From JACVRW01 sp035947555 (GTDB lineage: Bacteria; Actinomycetota; Thermoleophilia; Solirubrobacterales; Thermoleophilaceae), in NCBI GenBank assembly GCA_035947555.1, contig DASZJZ010000158.1:1-6428 (forward strand): a stretch of 6,428 nucleotides of DNA. The letters are read 5' to 3'. Made by a program: the position numbers and the translations under genes. The notes below the pieces were generated by a model. The model had not been told where the DNA came from. It saw nothing but the letters and a program-made list of their open reading frames with translations, and did not search any database. How positions within the stretch are numbered: position 1 is the first letter of the stretch; each line of letters opens with the position of its first letter. Of the stretch, positions 1 to 5,963 are shown piece after piece.

Positions 1-77
1 GCGGAGCGGGGGCGCTGCGCGGGGCCCTGGCGAAGCGGCGCGCGCTGGGCGCCCCAAGGCGAGCGGCGCCCGCCCGC
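1..77. other. Window-edge stretch with no assignable gene
   Basis: This is the region downstream of the minus-strand gene that ends at 78. Several frames stay open through it on both strands, but at this GC content that means little. I see no start codon with support and no recognisable protein signature. A neighbouring gene could begin or end here, but the window edge prevents a decision. The only structure visible is the inverted repeat at 47-71, listed separately. Confidence 0.4.
47..71 (-). terminator. Possible hairpin terminator after the 230-residue membrane protein gene
   Basis: GGGCGCC at 47-53 pairs perfectly with GGCGCCC at 65-71 across an 11-nt loop. It lies 6 bp beyond the stop codon of the minus-strand gene. 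All seven pairs are G-C, so the RNA hairpin would be stable. There is no U-tract on the minus-strand side, so this is not a classic intrinsic terminator. GC-only repeats also arise by chance in DNA this rich. Position is the main argument. Confidence 0.3.
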
Positions 78-770
78 TCAGCCGCCGCAGGCCTTCGGCG
101 TCGTGACGAGCTGCTCTCGCGAGGGGCCCGCCTGGCCCGACACCTTGCAGAACGCGTAGCGTCCGCTCGTGAAGTCGACCTCGGTGCGGTACTGGTGGCC
201 GATCACCCCGGTTGCGCCGACCTCGCGGGAGCCGAACTCCGCCGTCACCGCCACGCAGGCGTACCGTCCGCGGTCGCGCGAGAGGACCTCGTGCGCCCCC
301 ACTCCGGCGACCGTGCGTGGGAACGGCTCGCACTCCACTCGCCGGATCGGGCCGTCGAGCTCGCCACGGCGGGCGCGCCCGCGGGCATCGGCCAGGATCT
401 CCGCGTTGAGCTCTTCCATGAGTGCGGCGCGGGCGTTGAGGCGCTCGTCCGCGGTCGCCCCGGCCGGGGCGACGAAGGCGGAGCGCCGGAAGCGTGGGCG
501 CTGCTCCGTCTCGAGCCGGCGCACCAGCTCAGCCCGCTGCTCCGCTCGCGCGCGTCGATCGCGCTCCGCGCTCTCCTCCTTCGACTCGAGGGTCGCCGGC
601 ACGAGCACCCCCGCGGTGGCGACGATCACAATCAAGGCGCCCAGCGCGGCCAGCCGGCCGCCGCGGCCCACCCGCCGCCACAGCCACGCGGGCAGCTCGC
701 CGACGCCGGGCATCGGCTCGTAGCGCTCGGTCTCCCGGCGGTCCTGCTCGGTCGGGGTCTGGCTCGGCAC
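78..770 (-). CDS. Membrane-anchored protein of unknown function with a cysteine-containing outer domain
   Basis: The 230-residue product matches no family I can name. Residues 1-37 are polar and proline/arginine-rich, with a PGVGELPAWLWRR stretch just before the membrane. One transmembrane helix spans about 38-58. Residues 62-93 are strongly charged (Arg/Glu) and probably helical or coiled. Residues 95-230 form a likely folded domain outside the cell, with cysteines at 147, 172, 208 and 228, enough for two disulfides. The positive residues before the helix favour an N-in, C-out topology. The start is GTG: a stop codon lies in frame nine codons upstream with no other usual start between. The next candidate is Met20, just before the PGVGELPAW stretch; no clear ribosome site favours either. 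The gene is divergent from the lysR-type gene and may share its control region. The plus-strand frames over this gene lack a membrane segment or any domain and look like shadows. Confidence 0.7.
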   Translation of the reverse strand: MPSQTPTEQDRRETERYEPMPGVGELPAWLWRRVGRGGRLAALGALIVIVATAGVLVPATLESKEESAERDRRARAEQRAELVRRLETEQRPRFRRSAFVAPAGATADERLNARAALMEELNAEILADARGRARRGELDGPIRRVECEPFPRTVAGVGAHEVLSRDRGRYACVAVTAEFGSREVGATGVIGHQYRTEVDFTSGRYAFCKVSGQAGPSREQLVTTPKACGG

Positions 771-802
771 GGGCGCCCATGTTGCGGGCCGTGGAGGTCA
801 AG

Positions 803-823
803 CACAAGCACCGATGGCTTGTG
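803..823. promoter_or_regulatory. Perfect 7-7-7 inverted repeat, candidate operator for the LysR-type regulator
   Basis: CACAAGC at 803-809 and GCTTGTG at 817-823 are exact reverse complements around a 7-bp spacer. The site lies in the 76-bp gap between divergent genes and covers where the -35 region of the regulator gene would be. LysR-type regulators usually bind dyads in such gaps. The standard T-N11-A spacing is not met about the centre of this dyad (it reads A-N11-T), so binding by this particular regulator is inferred from position. The left arm also contains a tandem AAGCAC repeat (800-811). Confidence 0.5.
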
Positions 824-824
824 G

Positions 825-838
825 TGAGCGTAAGCTCA
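825..838. promoter_or_regulatory. Second inverted repeat overlapping candidate -10 boxes on both strands
   Basis: TGAGC at 825-829 and GCTCA at 834-838 are exact reverse complements around GTAA. The plus strand holds TAAGCT at 831-836, a TANNNT box ending 10 nt before the regulator's ATG. The minus strand holds TACGCT at 832-827, which could serve the divergent membrane protein gene with a leader of roughly 50 nt. A protein bound here could block both promoters. No good -35 is seen for either direction. Promoter assignment is from motif and position only. Confidence 0.4.
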
Positions 839-846
839 ACTGAACG

Positions 847-1758
847 ATGCTCGACCTGCGGCGACTGAGGCTCCTCAGCGAGCTGGCGCGGCGCGGCACC
901 ATCGCGGAGGTGGCGAGGGTGGTGGGGTACACGCCGTCGGCGATCTCACAGTCGCTCCTGCAGCTCGAGCGGGAGGCGGGGGTGCCGCTGCTGGAGCGCG
1001 ACGGCCGCCGGGTGCGCCTCACGCCGGCGGCGCGCGGCTTGGTGGCGCGCACGGACCGGGTGCTTGTGGAGCTGGACGCCGCGGAGGCGGAGCTGGCCGC
1101 GGCCCACGGCACGGTGCGCGGGACCGTGACGATCGGGGCCTTCCCGAGCGCCGCGGCGGGCCTGGTGGCCCCGGCCGTCGCAGACCTGCGCGAGGGGCAC
1201 CCGGAGCTGTCGTGCCAGGTGGTCGAGCACGAGCCTGAGAACGGGATACCGGTGCTGCGCTCGGGCGAGTTGGACGTGCTGGTATCGGAGGGTTACGAAG
1301 GCGTGGAGGCCGTGCCGACAGGGGGGCTCGAAGCGCACGCGCTGCTGAGCGAGCCACTGCTGGTGGTGCTGCCGCGCGGCGAGCCCGTGCGCGGCCCCGT
1401 GGCGCTGCAGTCGCTGGCCGATGCGCCGTGGATCGCCGGGCTGGCGGGCACGCAGTTCGCGGCGGCACTCGAGGGGGCTTGCCGGAAGGCGGGCTTTGCG
1501 CCGCGCATCGTGCACCGTGCGGACGACGCGCGTCTGGTGGAGTCGCTGGTGGAGGCCGGCCTCGGCGTGGCGCTGCTGCCGGCGCTGGCGTCCTCGCGAT
1601 CGGACGCGGTCCGCTTCGCGGAGGCGACCCCCGCGCCCCCGCGCCGCCAGGTCACGGCGCTGGTGCGAAGCGGAGCAGCCCGCCGGCCGTCGCTGGCGGC
1701 GGTGCTCGACGCGCTGGTACGACAGGCCCCGCTCGCGACGCCCGGCGGTTCCGCATAG
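847..1758 (+). CDS. LysR-family transcriptional regulator
   Basis: A 303-residue DNA-binding regulator of normal length for the family. The N-terminal winged helix-turn-helix is clear: the helix-turn-helix lies at about residues 18-37 (TIAEVARVVGYTPSAISQS), followed by the family pattern of Leu-Glu, then PLLERDGRRVRLTPAARGL at 47-65. The linker helix runs about 66-88. The effector-binding domain (periplasmic-binding-protein fold) covers about 91-290, with a typical VEAGLGVALLP segment at 235-245. The family acts as a homotetramer on a dyad near its own promoter and responds to a small molecule; the ligand here is not predictable. The ATG is the only sensible start because it leaves the family-typical short N-terminus. 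No Shine-Dalgarno sequence is visible, and the TAAGCT box close by suggests a very short or absent leader. The exporter gene follows after 8 bp, so it is the likely main target, along with the regulator itself. Confidence 0.93.
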   Translation: MLDLRRLRLLSELARRGTIAEVARVVGYTPSAISQSLLQLEREAGVPLLERDGRRVRLTPAARGLVARTDRVLVELDAAEAELAAAHGTVRGTVTIGAFPSAAAGLVAPAVADLREGHPELSCQVVEHEPENGIPVLRSGELDVLVSEGYEGVEAVPTGGLEAHALLSEPLLVVLPRGEPVRGPVALQSLADAPWIAGLAGTQFAAALEGACRKAGFAPRIVHRADDARLVESLVEAGLGVALLPALASSRSDAVRFAEATPAPPRRQVTALVRSGAARRPSLAAVLDALVRQAPLATPGGSA

Positions 1759-1766
1759 CTCGGCGC

Positions 1767-2996
1767 GTGTCTCTGCTTCCCGACAACCTCGCGATTCTCC
1801 GGAGGCGCGGCTTTCGCCTGCTCTTCCTCGGCCATGGCGTGTCCGTGTTCGGCGATCGGATGGTCGTGGTCGCGCTCGCCTTTGCCGTGCTCGAGGTCGG
1901 CGGGTCCGCCTCCGCAGTCGGGCTCGTGCTCGCATGCTCCGCCCTTCCGCTCGTCGCGAGCGTCCTCATCGGCGGTGTTGTCGCCGACCGGACCTCGCGA
2001 CGCGGCGTCATGATCGTCGCGGACCTCGTTCGCGTGGCCAGCCAGGGCGCAACCGCGGCTCTTCTCATCGCCGGCACCGCCGAGATCTGGTCGCTTGCCG
2101 TCTTCGCCGGCATCACCGGCGCCGCCACCGGCTTCTTCAACCCCGCCTCGACCGCGCTCCTTCCGGAGGTCGTGCCTCCCGAGGAGCTCCAGCCGGCCAA
2201 CGCCCTGCGGGCGACCGCCTTCTCGGCCGGCGAGATCGGCGGGCCGCTCGCGGCCGGCGTGGTCGTGGCGACGGCGGGGGCCGGCTGGGCCATGGCCGCC
2301 GACGCAGCGACCTTCGCCGTGAGCGCGCTGTGCCTGTGGCGACTCCGCGTGCCGCCGCGCGCGGCGCGCGCCACCGCCTCCTTCCTGGGCGACCTTCGCG
2401 AGGGGTGGGACGAATTCCGTCTTCGCAGGTGGGTGTGGACGTTCGTGCTCTACGCCGCCTTCGTGAACATGCTGTGGGGCGCATGGAGCGCGCTCGGCCC
2501 CGTGGTGGCCGACCGCGACCTCGGCGGCGCCGCGGCCTGGGGCGCCGTACTCGGCTCAGTGGGCATCGGCGCGCTCGCCGGCGGCCTGCTGGCCACCGGC
2601 GCGCGGCCGCAGAGACCGCTCCTGTGGCTGGTGCTGACCGAGGCTCTCTTCGCGATCCCGATGGCGTTCCTCGCGGCGGGCGTGCCCACGGCGCTGCTCG
2701 CGTGCGCGGCGTTCCTGTCGGGCGCCGGGATGATGCTCGGCAACTCAGTCTGGGAGTCGACCCTCCAGCGCCACGTGCCGGCGGAGTCGCTGTCGCGCGT
2801 GGCCTCGTACGACTGGTTCGGCTCGCTCGCCTTCTACCCGCTCGGCCTCGCGATCTGGGGCCCGCTGGCGGGCGCCATCGGCGTGTCGAGCGCCCTCTGG
2901 CTGGCGTTCGGACTGTTCATCGCACTGATCTGCGTGCAGCTCGCCGTGCCGGACACGCGGCGGCTCCGGGCCGAGCCGACGCAAGCGACGGGCTAA
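1767..2996 (+). CDS. Major facilitator superfamily exporter (MFS_3 / EntS-like)
   Basis: A 409-residue inner-membrane transporter with about 12 hydrophobic segments, likely a proton-driven exporter of a small molecule. It starts in the typical way (LRRRGFRLLFLGHGVSVFGDRM, with two or more basic residues before TM1). The loop 2-3 signature G-x-x-x-D-R-x-x-R-R is at residues 70-79. The MFS_3 signature of a Phe-Asn-Pro-Ala motif followed by LLPEVVPPEELQPANALR is at 124-148, then GEIGGPLAAG at 155-164. A weaker copy of the same region sits in the second half (HVPAESLSRVASYDWFGS, 336-353), as expected from the internal duplication. I chose the GTG at 1767; the frame is open far upstream into the lysR gene, but that part is arginine/proline-rich junk. 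The 8-bp gap after the lysR-type stop suggests one transcript and coupled translation. Substrate unknown; relatives include siderophore and drug exporters. Confidence 0.9.
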   Translation: MSLLPDNLAILRRRGFRLLFLGHGVSVFGDRMVVVALAFAVLEVGGSASAVGLVLACSALPLVASVLIGGVVADRTSRRGVMIVADLVRVASQGATAALLIAGTAEIWSLAVFAGITGAATGFFNPASTALLPEVVPPEELQPANALRATAFSAGEIGGPLAAGVVVATAGAGWAMAADAATFAVSALCLWRLRVPPRAARATASFLGDLREGWDEFRLRRWVWTFVLYAAFVNMLWGAWSALGPVVADRDLGGAAAWGAVLGSVGIGALAGGLLATGARPQRPLLWLVLTEALFAIPMAFLAAGVPTALLACAAFLSGAGMMLGNSVWESTLQRHVPAESLSRVASYDWFGSLAFYPLGLAIWGPLAGAIGVSSALWLAFGLFIALICVQLAVPDTRRLRAEPTQATG

Positions 2997-3002
2997 GCCC
3001 GT
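2988..3002. terminator. Palindrome across the convergent stop codons, possible bidirectional terminator
   Basis: ACGGGCT at 2988-2994 and AGCCCGT at 2996-3002 are exact reverse complements with one base between. As RNA this folds to a 6-bp stem with a UAA loop, and that UAA is the stop codon of the exporter gene. The bioA stop lies immediately on the other side. It works equally on both strands, which suits convergent genes only 6 bp apart. There is no long U-tract, so strong intrinsic termination is not certain. CAAGCG occurs on each side (2982-2987 and 3004-3009). Confidence 0.45.
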
Positions 3003-4307
3003 TCAAGCGGCCTCGCGCAACGCGCCGGGTGAGGCGGCCGTGGCGTCCGCGGTAGCCACGTCGATCGCCTCCGCGACGATGGCCACCAGCCGCGTGAGCT
3101 CACCCGGGGAGATCGCCAGCGGCGGCATCAGCACCACCACGTCGCCCAGGGGGCGCACGATCGCCCCGAGGCGGCGCGCCTCCAGCGTCACCCGGTGGCC
3201 CATGCGAAGCGGAAGCGGGTACTCGGCCATCTCGATCCCCACCATGAACCCGCACCGCCGGACCTCGCGCACCGCCGGATGATCGGCGAGCGGCGACAGC
3301 AGGTCGCCCAGCAGAGAGATCTTCGTCGCGAGCCGCTCCAGCGTCCGCTCCTCGGCAAACAGGTCCAGGGTCGCCAGCGCCGCCGCGCACGCCAGCGGGT
3401 TGCCCGTGTACGTGTGGCCGTGGAAGAACGCCCGGAACTCCTCGAACTCGCCCAGGAACCCCTCGTAGATCCGCTCCGTGGCGAGCGTTGCCGCCAGCGG
3501 CAGGTACCCGCCGGTGATCCCCTTCGCGAGGCACAGAAGATCGGGCGCCACGTCCTCGTGCTCGCACGCGAACATCCGCCCGGTGCGCCCGAAGCCGGTG
3601 GCCACCTCGTCGAGGATCAGCAGCACGCCGTGGCGGTCGCACAGCTCGCGCACCCCACGCAGGTAGCCGGGCGGGTGCAACAGCATCCCGGCCGCCCCCT
3701 GCACGAGCGGCTCCATGATCACCGCCGCCACCTCGCCGGCGTGGGCGGCCAGCAGTCGCTCCATCTCGGGGAGATCGCCCGGCGAGGCCTTGAGCGTGTC
3801 GAACAGCAGCGGCCGGTAGAGCGAGTGGAACAGGTCGATCCCGCCCACCGACACCGAGCCGATCGTGTCGCCGTGGTACGCCATCCGCAGCGCCACGAAC
3901 CGGCGGCGGTCATCGCCGCGCTGGCGCCAGTACTGGAATGCCATCTTCAGCGCGATCTCGGCGGCCGTGGAGCCCGAGTCCGAGTAGAAGACTCGCGTGA
4001 GGCCCGGCGGGGCCAGCTCCACGAGCCGCCTTGCGAGCTCGATCGCAGGCCGGTGGGTGAGGCCGAGCATCGTGGAGTGGGCGACCCTGTCGAGCTGCTC
4101 CCGCACCGCGGCGTCGATCCGGGGGTGACGGTGGCCGTGCACGTTGCACCACAGCGACGAGACGCCGTCGATGTAGCGCCGCCCGTGCACGTCGATCAGG
4201 TCGGTGCCCTCGGCGCTCTCGACGATCAGCGGCTCCTCCTCCACCCAGCCCTGCTGCTGGGTGAACGGATGCCAGAGATGGGCGCGGTCCAGAGCGGCGA
4301 GGTCCAT
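3003..4307 (-). CDS. bioA: 7,8-diaminopelargonic acid (DAPA) aminotransferase, biotin synthesis
   Basis: The 434-residue PLP enzyme converts KAPA to DAPA, the amination step of biotin synthesis, in the cytosol. It has the usual length. Visible signatures: LWHPFTQ (11-17); IDGVSSLWCNVHGH (46-59); the phosphate-binding Ser-Gly-Ser at 111-113; YHGD (144-147), with Tyr144 matching the E. coli active-site tyrosine; the PLP-ring aspartate Asp233 in LDEVATGFGRTG; the Schiff-base lysine Lys262 in LAKGITGGYLP; HGHTYTGNPLA (296-306), with phosphate-binding Thr299; and Arg385 in the substrate-carboxylate position. Wording around HSTMLGLTHRPA and GGYLPLAATLATE resembles the Bacillus BioK type, which uses lysine instead of SAM. 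The E. coli Tyr17 equivalent is Phe15. The start is the ATG at 4307; a longer open frame upstream is arginine-rich and out of family. No other biotin gene is in view. A neighbouring class III omega-aminotransferase is the alternative, but the WHPFT and SSLW motifs favour BioA. Confidence 0.93.
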   Translation of the reverse strand: MDLAALDRAHLWHPFTQQQGWVEEEPLIVESAEGTDLIDVHGRRYIDGVSSLWCNVHGHRHPRIDAAVREQLDRVAHSTMLGLTHRPAIELARRLVELAPPGLTRVFYSDSGSTAAEIALKMAFQYWRQRGDDRRRFVALRMAYHGDTIGSVSVGGIDLFHSLYRPLLFDTLKASPGDLPEMERLLAAHAGEVAAVIMEPLVQGAAGMLLHPPGYLRGVRELCDRHGVLLILDEVATGFGRTGRMFACEHEDVAPDLLCLAKGITGGYLPLAATLATERIYEGFLGEFEEFRAFFHGHTYTGNPLACAAALATLDLFAEERTLERLATKISLLGDLLSPLADHPAVREVRRCGFMVGIEMAEYPLPLRMGHRVTLEARRLGAIVRPLGDVVVLMPPLAISPGELTRLVAIVAEAIDVATADATAASPGALREAA

Positions 4308-4321
4308 GAGACGCGAAGCTA
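4308..4321 (-). promoter_or_regulatory. Candidate leaderless promoter of bioA
   Basis: On the minus strand TAGCTT (4321-4316) fits the actinobacterial TANNNT -10 pattern and ends exactly 8 nt before the bioA ATG. No Shine-Dalgarno sequence lies in between. This spacing places the transcription start at or near the A of the start codon, as for leaderless mRNAs. No clear -35 is visible. No BirA-type operator palindrome is seen. Confidence 0.4.
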
Positions 4322-4352
4322 CCCGCGCACCCGGATGTACGACGCCGCGCCC

Positions 4353-4390
4353 GTGAGGACGCCGCTCGGCCCTAGCTAATCTGCGGCGCG
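4353..4390 (+). promoter_or_regulatory. Candidate leaderless promoter of the spermidine-synthase-like gene
   Basis: TAATCT at 4377-4382 fits TANNNT and ends exactly 8 nt before the ATG at 4391. GTGAGG at 4353-4358 keeps the TGA core of a -35 and sits 18 bp upstream of the -10. The 8 nt before the ATG are GC-only and contain no Shine-Dalgarno sequence. Transcription starting at or next to the ATG is the likely reading. Inferred from motif and spacing only. Confidence 0.45.
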
Positions 4391-5926
4391 ATGCCGCCCC
4401 TGCCGCTGCTCGTCTTCGTGGTGGGGACGGGCTCGCTCGGCGCGGAGATCGCGGCGGTGCGGCTGCTCGCCCCCTACTTCGGCGCCTCCACGATCGTGTG
4501 GGCGAACACGATCGGCATCGTCCTGGTGGCGCTGTCCGTCGGCTACTGGCTCGGCGGCCGGCTGGCCGACCGCCACCCCCACATGCGCGGGCTCTGCCTC
4601 CTCGCTCTGGCCGCCGCCGCGCTGCTCGCACTGGTGCCGTTTGCGGCCGATCCGCTTCTCGACGTGGCGGTGGACGCGCTCGACTCCATCTCCGCCGGCG
4701 CCTTCCTCGGCTCTCTGTTCGCCGTGCTGGTGCTCGTGGCCGTGCCGGTGCTGCTGCTGGGGGCGGTGTCGCCGTACGCGATCCGGCTCGCGGTCTCGAC
4801 GGTGGAGGAGGCCGGCACCGTGGCGGGGCGTCTGTACGCGCTGTCGACGGCGGGCTCCCTCGCCGGCACGCTGCTGTCGGCGCTGGTGCTGATCCCGCTG
4901 GTCGGCACGCGCCGCACGTTCCTGATCTTCGCTCTGGCGATCGCCGTGATGGCGGTGTGGGGGCTCCGCCCGGTGCGGCGCTACGCGGTGGCCCCGGCGG
5001 CGATCGCGGCGCTGATCGCTCTGCCGGTGGGCACCTTGAAGGCCGCCGACACCGACGGCGGGCGGGTGATCCACGAGGCCGAGACCGAGTACCAGTACGC
5101 GCGCGTGATCGAGTACCCGGACGGCACGCGGACCCTGGAGCTGAACGAGGGGCAGGCGCAGCACTCGGTGTGCGAGGCGGAGTGCGACGCCGGGCCCGAG
5201 GGTCCGCGCGATCCGGGGTCGGTGCTCACCGGCGACGTGTGGGACGGGCACCTGGTGCTGGGGTTCGCGGGCCTGTCCGAGCCGCCCCGGCGGGTGGCCA
5301 TCCTCGGCAACGCGGCCGGCACGACCTCGCGCGCCTACGAGGAGTTCTTCCCCCAGACGCGGATCGACGGCGTGGAGATCGACGGCGAGCTGTCCGAGAT
5401 CGGCCGCGAGTACTTCGACATGAACAACCCGCGGCTCGAGCTGTACCACGAGGACGCGCGGCCCTTCCTGCGGCGGATCGATGCGAAGTACGACCAGATC
5501 TCGGTGGACGCCTACCGCCAGCCCTACATCCCGTTCTACCTCACGACAGAGGAGTTCTTCGAGACGGTGCGCGACCGGCTGCGGCCGGGTGGCGTGCTGG
5601 TGCTGAACGTGGGTCATCCCGAGGGGCAGGACGACCTCGAGAAGGTGCTCACCGCGACGATCGGCGAGGTCTTCCCGAACGTGATGCGCGACCCGATCGA
5701 GGACACCAACACGCTGCTCGTGGCGAGCGAGGCGCCGCTGTCGGCGGGGCGCCTGCGCGAAGCGGCGGACGACATGCCGGCGGCGCTGCGAGGGACCGCG
5801 CTCGCGGCGGCCGCGAGGCTGGCGCCGGCGCTGCGGGGCGGCGAGGTGTACACGGACGACAAGGCGCCGGTGGAGTGGCTGATCGACAAGTCGATCGTGG
5901 ACTACGCGGCCGACGGAGAGGATTGA
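4391..5926 (+). CDS. Membrane protein with a C-terminal spermidine-synthase-like domain
   Basis: The 511-residue product joins two parts. Residues 1-213 carry about seven hydrophobic helices (roughly 3-24, 33-57, 66-87, 103-127, 144-172, 175-192, 197-213), including the GxLxAEIAAVRLLAPYFG start and the GYWLGGRLADR loop typical of proteins annotated as fused MFS/spermidine synthase. Residues 225-511 form a Rossmann domain of the spermidine synthase/methyltransferase type: nucleotide-binding loop LGNAAGTTSRAYEEF (305-319), acidic VEID (328-331), HEDARPFL (353-360), and YDQISVDAYRQPYIP (367-381), followed by the LTTEEFF segment. True aminopropyltransferases have an Asp-Ser-x-Asp-Pro-x-Gly-Pro site; here it reads Asp-Ala-Tyr-Arg-Gln-Pro, so polyamine synthesis is unlikely and the reaction is unknown. 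An insert at about 259-277 holds the cysteines 261 and 265. TDDKAPVEW (488-496) is the usual tail. The start is the ATG close behind a TANNNT box. The oxidoreductase follows closely on the same strand. Confidence 0.88.
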   Translation: MPPLPLLVFVVGTGSLGAEIAAVRLLAPYFGASTIVWANTIGIVLVALSVGYWLGGRLADRHPHMRGLCLLALAAAALLALVPFAADPLLDVAVDALDSISAGAFLGSLFAVLVLVAVPVLLLGAVSPYAIRLAVSTVEEAGTVAGRLYALSTAGSLAGTLLSALVLIPLVGTRRTFLIFALAIAVMAVWGLRPVRRYAVAPAAIAALIALPVGTLKAADTDGGRVIHEAETEYQYARVIEYPDGTRTLELNEGQAQHSVCEAECDAGPEGPRDPGSVLTGDVWDGHLVLGFAGLSEPPRRVAILGNAAGTTSRAYEEFFPQTRIDGVEIDGELSEIGREYFDMNNPRLELYHEDARPFLRRIDAKYDQISVDAYRQPYIPFYLTTEEFFETVRDRLRPGGVLVLNVGHPEGQDDLEKVLTATIGEVFPNVMRDPIEDTNTLLVASEAPLSAGRLREAADDMPAALRGTALAAAARLAPALRGGEVYTDDKAPVEWLIDKSIVDYAADGED

Positions 5927-5963
5927 GCTGGAGGAGCGCCGCGCGGACGCGACTCGCCGCGCC

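Noticed and set aside
195..827. A 210-codon plus-strand frame opposite the membrane-anchored protein
   Set aside because: It has no membrane segment or domain and a composition typical of an antisense shadow.
1428..1766. Upstream extension of the exporter frame into the regulator gene
   Set aside because: The added 113 residues are Gly/Arg-rich and overlap a well-supported regulator. The GTG at 1767 gives a normal MFS N-terminus.
1421..3055. A 544-codon plus-strand frame over the exporter
   Set aside because: It is Arg/Pro-rich with no hydrophobic segments. The frame used by the exporter gives clear membrane helices and MFS motifs.
3195..4379. A 394-codon plus-strand frame opposite bioA
   Set aside because: It is rich in His, Arg and Gln and has no recognisable motif; bioA on the other strand has a complete set of catalytic residues.
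4308..4390. BirA operator or riboswitch upstream of bioA
   Set aside because: No long AT-containing palindrome of the BirA type and no conserved RNA structure could be recognised in these 83 bases.
4308..4631. Upstream extension of bioA by 108 codons
   Set aside because: The extra sequence is Arg/Ala-rich, overlaps the divergent gene and has no counterpart in BioA; the ATG at 4307 gives the normal length.
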